Assembly (NCBI RefSeq): GCF_003182135.1
Contig: NZ_QGTL01000017.1
Span: 1 to 64,000 of the forward strand
Reading direction: 5' to 3'
From: Nocardia neocaledoniensis
Lineage (GTDB): Bacteria > Actinomycetota > Actinomycetes > Mycobacteriales > Mycobacteriaceae
Length of the DNA stretch: 64,000 bases
Shown: piece by piece, positions 16,655-23,751 of the stretch
Layout: each line of letters opens with the position of its first letter
How positions within the stretch are numbered: the first letter of the stretch is position 1
Position numbers and translations under genes: made by a program
The notes under the pieces: generated by a model
Told to the model about the DNA's origin: nothing
Seen by the model: the letters and a program-made list of their open reading frames with translations, nothing else
Database searches by the model: none

Positions 16655-16694
16655 CTTTTACCGTACCGGTACTGCCCACCGGACAAGGAGTTTC

Positions 16695-16998
16695 GTGACC
16701 ACCACGCAGGAAGCAATCGTCGCAGGCATCGCCGAGATCATCGAGGAGGTGACCGGTATCGAGGCCGACGAGGTGACGATGGAGAAATCCTTCGTCGAGG
16801 AACTGGAGATCGACTCGCTCTCGCTCGTGGAGATCGCCGTCCAGCTCGAGGACAAGTACGACGTGAAGATCCCCGACGAGGACCTGTCGAGTGCGGACGG
16901 TCGGCGACGCGGTCGCCTACGTGCAGAAGATGGAGGCCGAACGCCCGCTCCTCGCCGCGGAGATGGAGGCCGAACTCCGCGAACGCCGAGGCGACTGA
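16695..16998 (+). pseudogene. AcpM-like acyl carrier protein, frameshifted
   Basis: The frame starts with GTG at 16695 (AAGGAG upstream) and encodes a typical carrier protein through residue 67, including Ser41 in EELEIDSLSLVEI, the 4'-phosphopantetheine site. After DEDLSS the frame derails into low-complexity arginine-rich sequence. The other frame then continues exactly as expected for mycobacterial AcpM-type proteins: VRTVGDAVAYVQKMEAERP, ending ERRGD with TGA at 16996-16998. The site reads tcgagtgcgg; loss of two bases from an ancestral GTGT step would explain it. It is either a real inactivation or a sequencing error. No fatty-acid or polyketide synthase genes lie alongside. Confidence 0.8.
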
Positions 16999-17005
16999 CC
17001 GGGAC

Positions 17006-17031
17006 CGCCCGCACCGGCGCCGGTGCGGGCG
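17006..17031. terminator. Perfect hairpin between convergent genes
   Basis: CGCCCGCACCGGC (17006-17018) is followed immediately by its reverse complement (17019-17031). It lies between the carrier-protein stop and the 3' end of the convergent membrane-protein gene, so it can serve as a terminator in both directions. No T-run follows. Confidence 0.65.
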
Positions 17032-17040
17032 ACCTCGCCC

Positions 17041-17568
17041 CTACGCCGCGTCTTCCGGAAGCAGGTGCGCGAGAAGCAGTTTGATCATGAGTACCGGTGC
17101 GAACCAGCCCACCTCCGCCGGGACGGTGAGCAGTCCGGTGACCACCAGCAGTCCGAGGGTCGTGACGGCGAACGCGACCGGTCTGCGGAGTCCGGCGGGC
17201 GTCGCGGTGACGACGACCGCGCCGGCCAGGGTCACCAGGTACACCGTCGCGGCGGCCGCCCAACTGAACGCGGGCACCACCGCGGCCAGCAGGAACGGCT
17301 GGATGTGGATCGCCACGAAACCCAGATGATGTCCGGCCGTCCGCCCCGGCCGGTGATACCACCGCTTGGCCGAGCCCATCGCGTTGACCACGGCGCCACC
17401 GAACAGATCGAACGCCAGCACCGCGATCACGGCGACGGCGAACCACGGGTGCTGCGCGCGCACCGCGAGCGCCGCCGCGCCGGCCGCGCCGCAGGCGGCG
17501 ACGGCCAATCCCAGGGTGATCTCGGGCCGGGTCGCGCCCGGCGCGATGAGCCGGTCGGTGAGCGTCAT
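17041..17568 (-). CDS. Integral membrane protein of unknown function
   Basis: The 175-residue protein has five to six hydrophobic segments (for example GLAVAACGAAGAAALAV, AVIAVLAFDLFGG and VLMIKLLLAHLL) joined by short loops; the middle loop is basic and His-rich (KRWYHRPGRTAGHHLGF). I recognise no transporter or enzyme signature. The ATG at 17568 overlaps the stop of the upstream TetR gene (ATGA), so the pair is translationally coupled and the regulator probably controls it. Confidence 0.75.
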   Translation of the reverse strand: MTLTDRLIAPGATRPEITLGLAVAACGAAGAAALAVRAQHPWFAVAVIAVLAFDLFGGAVVNAMGSAKRWYHRPGRTAGHHLGFVAIHIQPFLLAAVVPAFSWAAAATVYLVTLAGAVVVTATPAGLRRPVAFAVTTLGLLVVTGLLTVPAEVGWFAPVLMIKLLLAHLLPEDAA

Positions 17569-18134
17569 CGCCGGAGCCCCGTCAGACAGACCCGCACGAC
17601 CGGCTCGGCGAGGTCGGGCAGCGACACCGTCGGGTCCACCAGCGACTGGATGAGACAGCCCTCGATCGCGCCGACGATCACCGCGGCATACCGCTCGTCG
17701 ACTCCGTCGCGGACCGTGCCCGCGGCCGCGGCCTCGCGCAGCAAAGCGGTGATGGTCGCCCGGTATTCGCCGTAGACCGCGACCATGTCGATCGGCGGCT
17801 TCGCGGCCCACACGTCGAGCAGCACCCGGGCGTGCTCGGGGTGCTCGGCGAGCATCGCCAGCGCTGCGCGGATCAGCCGCTCCAGCCGTTCGAGTGCCGG
17901 ACCGTCGCCGACCTCCGCGAGCACCTGGGCCGAACGCCGCGCATAACTGTCGAAGACGCCGGCGAGCAGGGAGTCCCGGCTCGGGAAGTACAGGTAGACA
18001 CTGCCTTTGGCGATGCCGGCGGCCGCGGCGACGTCCTCGACACGCGTGGCGGCGAAGCCCTTGTCGGCGAAGACGGTGGCGGCTGCGCGCAGGATCTCCT
18101 CCTGGCGGGCGGCGCGGTCGACCGATTTCGGCAT
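17565..18134 (-). CDS. TetR-family transcriptional regulator
   Basis: The 189-residue protein has a canonical TetR DNA-binding domain (RQEEILRAAATVFADKGFAAT, VEDVAAAAGIAKGSVYLYFPSRDSLL) at residues 9-60 and a helical sensor domain. It is the first gene of a two-gene unit with a membrane protein. A perfect 12-bp palindrome lies 14 bp before its start codon, consistent with autorepression. The ligand is unknown. Confidence 0.92.
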   Translation of the reverse strand: MPKSVDRAARQEEILRAAATVFADKGFAATRVEDVAAAAGIAKGSVYLYFPSRDSLLAGVFDSYARRSAQVLAEVGDGPALERLERLIRAALAMLAEHPEHARVLLDVWAAKPPIDMVAVYGEYRATITALLREAAAAGTVRDGVDERYAAVIVGAIEGCLIQSLVDPTVSLPDLAEPVVRVCLTGLRR

Positions 18135-18147
18135 GAACCAATCATGG

Positions 18148-18159
18148 CTGACCGGTCAG
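18148..18159. promoter_or_regulatory. Candidate operator of the TetR/membrane-protein unit
   Basis: CTGACCGGTCAG is a perfect 12-bp palindrome directly upstream of the TetR start codon (18134). Flanking bases extend the symmetry only partly. No other regulator gene is near enough to be a better candidate ligand. Confidence 0.6.
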
Positions 18160-18237
18160 TCAGAGTAAAGGGTCTTGTCGAGGGGAGGAGCGTGCGCCGC
18201 CGCCCGCACCGATGACGGGGCGGGCAGCGGCGGGGGA

Positions 18238-19917
18238 TCAGCTCTCCTGCATGGGGATTCGCACCCCGCGCTCGCGAGCCACGTCGGCCGCGTGCTCGTA
18301 GCCCGCGTCGACGTGCCGGATGACGCCCATGCCGGGGTCGTTGGTCAGGACCCGCTCGAGCTTCCGGGCGGCCAGGTCGGTGCCGTCGGCGATGCACACC
18401 TGGCCGGCGTGGATGGAGCGGCCCATGCCGACGCCGCCGCCGTGGTGGATCGAGACCCACGAAGCGCCGGAGGCGGTGTTGAGCAGGGCGTTGAGCAGCG
18501 GCCAGTCGGCGACGGCGTCGGAACCGTCGGCCATGGCCTCGGTCTCGCGGTAGGGGGAGGCCACCGAACCGGAGTCGAGGTGGTCGCGGCCGATGGCCAG
18601 CGGCGCCGACAGCTCACCCGAGGCGACCATCTCGTTGAACTTCAGTCCGGCCCGGTGCCGTTCGCCGTAGCCGAGCCAGCAGATCCGCGCGGGCAGCCCC
18701 TCGAACTGCACCTTCTCGCCGGCCATCGTGAGCCACCGCTTCAGGTGCTCGTTCTCCGGGAACAGCTCCATGATCGCCCGGTCGGTGGCGGCGATGTCCT
18801 TCGGATCACCCGAGAGCGCGGCCCAGCGGAACGGGCCGAGGCCCTCCTCGAACAGCGGGCGGATGTAGGCGGGCACGAAGCCGGGGAACGCGAAGGCCCG
18901 GTCGTAGCCGCCCTTGCGGGCTTCGTCGCGGATCGAGTTGCCGTAGTCGAACACCTCGGCGCCCTTGTCCATGAATCCGACCATGGCCTCGACGTGCTTG
19001 GCCATCGAGGCCTGCGCCTCGGTGGTGAACCAGGCCGGGTCCCTCTCGGCGAGGGTGTGCCAGTCCTCGAGCGCGACCCCGATCGGCAGGTAGGACAGCG
19101 GATCGTGGGCCGAGGTCTGGTCGGTGACGATGTCGATGGGCGCGTCCATGGCCAGCAGGCGCGGGAACACCTCGGCGGCGTTGCCGACCAGACCGATCGA
19201 CAGCGGCCTGCGCTCGTCACGGGCGGCGATCGCGAGTTCCAGTGCCTGCTCCAGCGATTCGGCCCTGGTGTCGAGGTAGCGGTGCGCGATGCGGCGCTCG
19301 ATGCGCGCGGAATCGCAGTCGACACACAGCGCGACACCCTCGTTCATGGTCACCGCCAGCGGCTGCGCGCCACCCATGCCGCCCACCCCCGCGGTGAGCG
19401 TGATGGTGCCGGCCAGCGTGCCGCCGAACCGCTTGCGCGCCACCGCGCCGAAGGTCTCGTAGGTGCCCTGCAGGATGCCCTGGCTGCCGATGTAGATCCA
19501 CGAGCCCGCGGTCATCTGGCCGTACATCATCAGCCCGGCCTGCTCGAGCTTGCGGAAGTCGGCCCAGTTCGCCCAGTCGCCGACCAGATTCGAGTTCGCG
19601 AGCAGCACGCGCGGGGCCCACTCGTTGGTGCGGAACACGCCGACCGGCTTGCCCGACTGCACCAGCAGGGTCTCGTCGTCGGCGAGGGTCTGGAGGGTGC
19701 GCACGATGGCGTCGAACGCCGCCCAGCTGCGAACCGCGCGGCCGGTGCCGCCGTAGACGACGAGATCGTCGGGGCGCTCGGCCACCTCGGGATCGAGGTT
19801 GTTCATCAGCATCCGCAGCGCGCCCTCCTGCTGCCAGCCCCGCGTGTGCAGCTGGGATCCGCGCGGGGCGGACACGGGCCGTGGTCCGGATGCGGGCTGG
19901 ATGGGGGCGTCGGTCAT
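18238..19917 (-). CDS. hutU: Urocanate hydratase
   Basis: The enzyme hydrates urocanate to 4-imidazolone-5-propionate with tightly bound NAD+ as catalyst, the second step of histidine degradation. The 559-residue length fits the family. It has LVVYGGTGRAVRSW near residue 52, the Rossmann NAD-binding segment TAGVGGMGGAQPLAV, and the C-terminal GGGVGMGRSIHAGQV. I chose ATG 19917 because GAGGAG lies 9 nt upstream; the longer in-frame GTG at 19956 has no such site. It is separated from the rest of the hut genes by about 4 kb but has the same operator core upstream. Confidence 0.95.
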   Translation of the reverse strand: MTDAPIQPASGPRPVSAPRGSQLHTRGWQQEGALRMLMNNLDPEVAERPDDLVVYGGTGRAVRSWAAFDAIVRTLQTLADDETLLVQSGKPVGVFRTNEWAPRVLLANSNLVGDWANWADFRKLEQAGLMMYGQMTAGSWIYIGSQGILQGTYETFGAVARKRFGGTLAGTITLTAGVGGMGGAQPLAVTMNEGVALCVDCDSARIERRIAHRYLDTRAESLEQALELAIAARDERRPLSIGLVGNAAEVFPRLLAMDAPIDIVTDQTSAHDPLSYLPIGVALEDWHTLAERDPAWFTTEAQASMAKHVEAMVGFMDKGAEVFDYGNSIRDEARKGGYDRAFAFPGFVPAYIRPLFEEGLGPFRWAALSGDPKDIAATDRAIMELFPENEHLKRWLTMAGEKVQFEGLPARICWLGYGERHRAGLKFNEMVASGELSAPLAIGRDHLDSGSVASPYRETEAMADGSDAVADWPLLNALLNTASGASWVSIHHGGGVGMGRSIHAGQVCIADGTDLAARKLERVLTNDPGMGVIRHVDAGYEHAADVARERGVRIPMQES

Positions 19918-19972
19918 CGGTTCACTCCTCGAGAAGACGGCTGTGTCCTGGGTCACTGAAATCCAGACTAGT

Positions 19973-20005
19973 GGTATAGTCCTGTATATACAAGTGCGTT
20001 GTCAA
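19973..20005 (-). promoter_or_regulatory. HutC-type promoter/operator region of hutU
   Basis: On the minus strand, TTGACA (20005-20000) is followed by TTGTATATACAG (19993-19982) and then TATACC (19978-19973). The operator-to--10 distance (3 bp) equals that at the two other hut promoters. The -35 to -10 spacing is 21 bp, longer than usual, so the true -35 is uncertain. The operator lies between hutU and the divergent hutC-like gene and could control both. Confidence 0.65.
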
Positions 20006-20064
20006 GCGCGCTGCCTCGCTCGGGGGCAACGTATTCTCTGGGGAAACTGAGGGAACGGATACCG

Positions 20065-20838
20065 GTGGTGGCGATCGAAGTGGTCGATGCGGACCTGGCC
20101 GCGCTGTACGGCGAACTGGGGACCGAATTCGCGGCGTACGAACGCGTCAAGCAGCTGATCATGGCGCAGATCAAGGGCGGGCGCTGGGTCGAGGGCGAGC
20201 AGATCCCGTCGGAGAATCAGCTGGTCAACGCGCTGGGCCTGTCCCGGATGACGATCAACCGCGCCCTGCGTGACCTCACCGCCGACGGCGCGCTCAACCG
20301 GGTGATGGGGGTGGGGACCTTCGTCGCGCCGACCAAGGCCGCCTCGCCGCTGTTCGAGGTCAGGAACATCGCCGACGAGATCTCCCGGCGCGGTCATCGC
20401 CACCGCACCGAGGTGGTCTTCGTCCGCGCGGAGGAGGCCGACGCCCGGCATCCGGTGCTCGGAAACGCGATGAGCGGCAGGGTGTTCCACTCGCTGCTGG
20501 TGCACATCGAGGACGACGTGCCGATTCAGGTGGAGGACCGCTACGTCGATCCGGCGCAGGCGCCCGAGTATCTGGCCCAGGACTTCACCGCCGTCACGCC
20601 CAACACCTACCTCAGCGAGGTGGCGCCGCTGATCCGCGGCGAGCACGTCGTGGAGGCGGTGCGCGCCACGCGGGAGGAGTGCGCGCTGCTGCGCATCGAG
20701 GCGGACGAACCGTGCCTGCTGATCCGGCGCCGGACGTGGTCCTCGGGTGGTCTGGTCAGTGCCGCCCGGTTGATTCATCCCGGATCGCGTAATCGACTCG
20801 AAGGAAGTTTCGGTTCCACGTCCGCGCTCGGGGAATAG
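20065..20838 (+). CDS. hutC: HutC-like GntR-family transcriptional repressor
   Basis: The 257-residue protein has an N-terminal GntR winged helix (YERVKQLIMAQIKGG, then IPSENQLVNALGLSRMTINRALRDL) and a C-terminal UTRA ligand-binding domain (PLFEVRNIADEI, HRTEVVFVRAEEAD, TWSSGGLVSAARLIHPG). HutC proteins release DNA when urocanate binds. It is divergent from hutU and matches the operator cores found at all three hut promoters. The start is one of two adjacent GTGs (20065 or 20068) about 10 bp after GAGGGA. Confidence 0.9.
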   Translation: MVAIEVVDADLAALYGELGTEFAAYERVKQLIMAQIKGGRWVEGEQIPSENQLVNALGLSRMTINRALRDLTADGALNRVMGVGTFVAPTKAASPLFEVRNIADEISRRGHRHRTEVVFVRAEEADARHPVLGNAMSGRVFHSLLVHIEDDVPIQVEDRYVDPAQAPEYLAQDFTAVTPNTYLSEVAPLIRGEHVVEAVRATREECALLRIEADEPCLLIRRRTWSSGGLVSAARLIHPGSRNRLEGSFGSTSALGE

Positions 20839-21125
20839 CGGGCCGAATGTGTTCCGGCCGGTGCACCCACTGGCTGGTGACAATTGCGCCGCGCCGCGCC
20901 GGGTCTGCTCAGAATTGTTATCGAACCTGAATTCGACGAATTGTCAGCAAACTTGTGGTTAATCAAGAATGCCGCCCTGACCTCGGTATTCCTTTTTCTG
21001 TGCGCACCGCGCCGATCTCGGGTTATCACCTTTTCGTGACGAATCACGGGAGTGGTGTGGCGTGCGATGTAGTTTGAATAGCCCATGGTTCGCTGGGTTC
21101 CCTTCAGGTAACGGAGAGGGCGGAA
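20839..21125. promoter_or_regulatory. AT-richer intergenic region
   Basis: This 287-bp stretch between hutC and the next small gene is visibly richer in A/T than its surroundings (for example around 20910-20960 and 21025-21085). It probably holds the promoter of the gene at 21126 and possibly the hutC terminator, but I cannot point to a clear hairpin or a confident -35/-10 pair. Confidence 0.4.
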
Positions 21126-21449
21126 ATGGCTACAGTCACGCGGCAGTCGGGGCCGCACATGCTGACTTCCCGGCAGGGCTTTTCCGTCATGACATCGACA
21201 ATGGCGCCGACCACGCTCGTCACCGTCGGCCTGCTCCTGCTGATCCCGGTCCTCGTCACCGCGGGTCCTGTCCTGGCGTCGGCGCTGATCGCCCGCCACG
21301 CCGGCGTCGGCGTCTCCGGGGCCGTGGTGCTGGCGGCCGTGACCCTCGTACTGATCGGCGCCGTGCTGGCCGCGATCGTGTCCTTCCGGTTGGCCTGGCG
21401 GCGGGGCGCCGCCGCCGCGCCGCCGTCACCCGGGTCCGGCATTCGCTAG
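21126..21449 (+). CDS. Small membrane protein of unknown function
   Basis: The 107-residue protein has two long hydrophobic segments (about residues 29-53 and 63-88) separated by a short loop with ARHAG, and a basic, Pro/Ala-rich tail. The N-terminal 25 residues are polar. The ATG follows GGAGAGGGCGGA. It is 9 bp upstream of another unknown gene and likely co-transcribed with it. I do not recognise a family. Confidence 0.7.
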   Translation: MATVTRQSGPHMLTSRQGFSVMTSTMAPTTLVTVGLLLLIPVLVTAGPVLASALIARHAGVGVSGAVVLAAVTLVLIGAVLAAIVSFRLAWRRGAAAAPPSPGSGIR

Positions 21450-21458
21450 GGGGCCACC

Positions 21459-22061
21459 GTGCAGACGCAACGTCCGGCCGTCGGTCCTGCCGTTCCCGCG
21501 ATCGAACCGTTCCTCGCCCCCGGGGCCGATGACTGCCGCCGCCTGCGCGTCGTCGCCCGGATCGACGATTCCGCCCGCTGGCGCGCGACCGCCGATCGGT
21601 TGCTCACCGCGGGCGCGCGCCGCTGGGCAGGCCGCTCCGACATCGCCGACCACCCCGCGCTGTGCCGCTGGTCGCGCATCGAGCGGGCCGAGGAGATTCC
21701 CGAAAGGCCCTGCCTGCGAAACGTCTTCGCGAGGGTGGTGGCGGGCGACGACCTCGCGACGGGTGATCCGTTCCAGGATTTCGCCGCCGCGGTGATGCTC
21801 CTGTCCAGCTGCCCTGCCGAGGCCATCCCGCAGGAGAAGCCGGCCGAGGCGGGTACGGTGCGCTTCTCGGTCTACGCCTGCCGCGAGGACGATCTGCCGT
21901 TGGCGGAAGCGTTGATCTCGACGTCGGTGCGGGTGTGCGGGGTCGTCGTGGCCCATCACCGCACCGTGGTCCGGCGTGGTCCCGCGCCGCGTCCCGCGAC
22001 CCCCGTTCTCGATCGGCCGCTGCCCGAGCTGCTCGTCTTCGGCGGGAGCGCGGCGCGCTGA
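21459..22061 (+). CDS. Hypothetical protein
   Basis: The 200-residue soluble protein starts with GTG at 21459, just after a small membrane-protein gene. It is Arg- and Ala-rich, with no signal peptide or transmembrane segment; one compact hydrophobic stretch is FQDFAAAVMLLSSCPAEA. Codon use matches neighbours, so it is likely real. I recognise no domain, and nothing in the flanking genes assigns a role. Confidence 0.6.
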   Translation: MQTQRPAVGPAVPAIEPFLAPGADDCRRLRVVARIDDSARWRATADRLLTAGARRWAGRSDIADHPALCRWSRIERAEEIPERPCLRNVFARVVAGDDLATGDPFQDFAAAVMLLSSCPAEAIPQEKPAEAGTVRFSVYACREDDLPLAEALISTSVRVCGVVVAHHRTVVRRGPAPRPATPVLDRPLPELLVFGGSAAR

Positions 22062-22701
22062 TCCGGGCTCCCGAAACGGCTCTCGATCTGGTCAGACGCC
22101 GGTGCCCGTGTGACATCGCGGGGTGAAATGTCAACCGGGAGTAGGGTACTCGTGCGCCGGCGGTCCCGATTTGGGAACTCGGCCGAATTCCCGGGGCCGG
22201 ATTCGTGGGGATCTCACCAAGCGAGACGCTCGATTCGCGAGCGCGCGGTCGTGGACGTAGAGTCGCGTCGTACTCGCCAGTAGGCGATGTCGTTCGAGTG
22301 GTCCACATCGTGGTGGTACCCGCCGCCCCTTCTCGACCCCTCGCAACGCCCGCGTGGTCCACGACGGGCCACTGCCCACCGAAGCGCTCGAGACGCAGCT
22401 GTTTTCGCGCTTCCTCTACTTCCGCGCCCAGTGCTGCCCGCGTCTGGTGAAGTTGAATCTCGCCTCGAGTCGGTTTGTGGCACAACGTGATTCACAAAAC
22501 AGATCTGAAACCTGTTGTCGCGCTTGACAATTCCGTGACAGCTCTACAAAACTACCCGTCGGTAGCCAGCGATCGGGATGCTCGGGCCCGGTAGTTGTGA
22601 GACGTCACCACGACAGACCGCCGCCTGACCCCCGTGACCCTCTGCGCACCGTCGGGGTGAACCGCACTGCCACCGTGACCACACCAAAGGAGACCAGCGC
22701 C
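22062..22701. promoter_or_regulatory. 640-bp leader region of the terpenoid locus, no gene recognised
   Basis: No credible protein-coding frame is seen, although several frames are open by chance. Visible structure includes TGACAT (22111-22116) with its inverted copy ATGTCA (22128-22133), a good -35 TTGACA (22524-22529) with TACAAA (22545-22550) 15 bp on, and just downstream the perfect dyad CTACC-CGTC-GGTAG (22552-22565). The last arrangement looks like a repressible promoter for the terpenoid operon. No regulator gene lies inside the locus, so the factor acting here is not evident. Confidence 0.5.
22552..22565. promoter_or_regulatory. Operator-like dyad upstream of the terpenoid operon
   Basis: CTACC-CGTC-GGTAG is a perfect 5-bp inverted repeat placed immediately after the candidate -10 and about 140 bp before the polyprenyl synthase start codon. 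TetR-type repressors often use such sites, but which protein binds is unknown. Confidence 0.45.
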
Positions 22702-23751
22702 ATGGACGATCTCGCGCTACCTTCCACCCACCGCCGGGACTCGGCGGAGCACCAGGGCGACCAGGTGGCGGTCATGCCAAGACCGTCCGCCGGACCGGTC
22801 GAGCTGATCCCACTGGTCACCGAGCGCCTGCGCGAAATCCTGCTCACCGGTGGCGAATTCGACGACATCTATCGGCACGTGCTGGCCGCACCCGGCAAGC
22901 GGGTCAGGGCCAGGCTGGTGCTGGCCTGCGCCGGACTGCTGCCCGAGGCGGCCGCCGCGCCGCGGTCGGCGGCGATCGATCTGGCCTGCGCGATGGAGAT
23001 GCTGCACGAGTCCTCGCTGCTGCACGACGACATCTGCGACGGCTCGCTGCTGCGCCGCGGCGCCCCCTCGGTCCCCGCCGCGTTCGGCGTGCGGGTCGCC
23101 GCCAGGGCCGGATTCCACCTGGCCGGCGCCGCGATGCAGGTGGTGGCGCAGGTGCTGGCCGAGCACCCGGCGGTGTTCGCGGGTCTCGGTGACGCGCCCG
23201 GCATCACCTACGCAGACCGGCTCTCGGACCTGTCGTTCGGCCAGCTCATCGAAACCTTGCCGCCGGCCGTCGAGGCGTCCGCGCTGCGCCGCCACTACGA
23301 ACTGGTGGCCGGCGCCAAGACGGGCACGCTGTTCCGGCTGTCCTGCTCCTACGGCGGCACGGCGGGCGGCGCCGACCACGACGGGCTGCACGCGCTGATG
23401 GAATACGCCGATCAGCTCGCGCTCGCCTTCCAGATCATGGACGACGTCCGCGACATCGAGGGCGGCCCCGAACTGGGCAAGGACGCGGGCGGTGACCTCG
23501 AACGCCGGGTGCCGACCTGGCCGGTCATCGAATGGCTGGCCGACAGGCCCGGTGCCGTCCAGATGTGGCTGTCGGACGAAACCTCCAGCGCCACACTGCA
23601 AACCGATCTCGTCGAGTCCGGCGCCACCGCCGCCGCCCGCGCGGTCGCGCTCGGCGCCACCGACAAGGCCGCTGCCGCGCTGGAGATCTTCCCGCCCTCG
23701 CCGGCCCGCGACGACCTCCGCGAACTCCTGCGGCAGGTGATCAACCGATGA
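22702..23751 (+). CDS. Polyprenyl diphosphate synthase (GGPP/FPP-synthase-like)
   Basis: The 349-residue protein is a trans-isoprenyl diphosphate synthase that condenses IPP onto allylic diphosphates. The first aspartate-rich motif is DDICD (Asp109, Asp110, Asp113) in SLLHDDICDGS, the second is DDVRD (247-251) in FQIMDDVRDIEGG, and GKR (65-67) near the N-terminus and the GK-x-GGDL-x-R segment after motif two are intact. Chain length cannot be fixed from sequence alone; position in a terpenoid operon makes C20 or C15 likely. The ATG at 22702 follows AAGGAG. Its stop overlaps the next start (ATGA). Confidence 0.92.
   Translation: MDDLALPSTHRRDSAEHQGDQVAVMPRPSAGPVELIPLVTERLREILLTGGEFDDIYRHVLAAPGKRVRARLVLACAGLLPEAAAAPRSAAIDLACAMEMLHESSLLHDDICDGSLLRRGAPSVPAAFGVRVAARAGFHLAGAAMQVVAQVLAEHPAVFAGLGDAPGITYADRLSDLSFGQLIETLPPAVEASALRRHYELVAGAKTGTLFRLSCSYGGTAGGADHDGLHALMEYADQLALAFQIMDDVRDIEGGPELGKDAGGDLERRVPTWPVIEWLADRPGAVQMWLSDETSSATLQTDLVESGATAAARAVALGATDKAAAALEIFPPSPARDDLRELLRQVINR

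Noticed and set aside
22205..22495. Several open frames of 65-95 codons upstream of the terpenoid locus
   Set aside because: All lack plausible ribosome sites and domain character; codon bias is weak and frames on both strands are open at once, as expected by chance at high GC.
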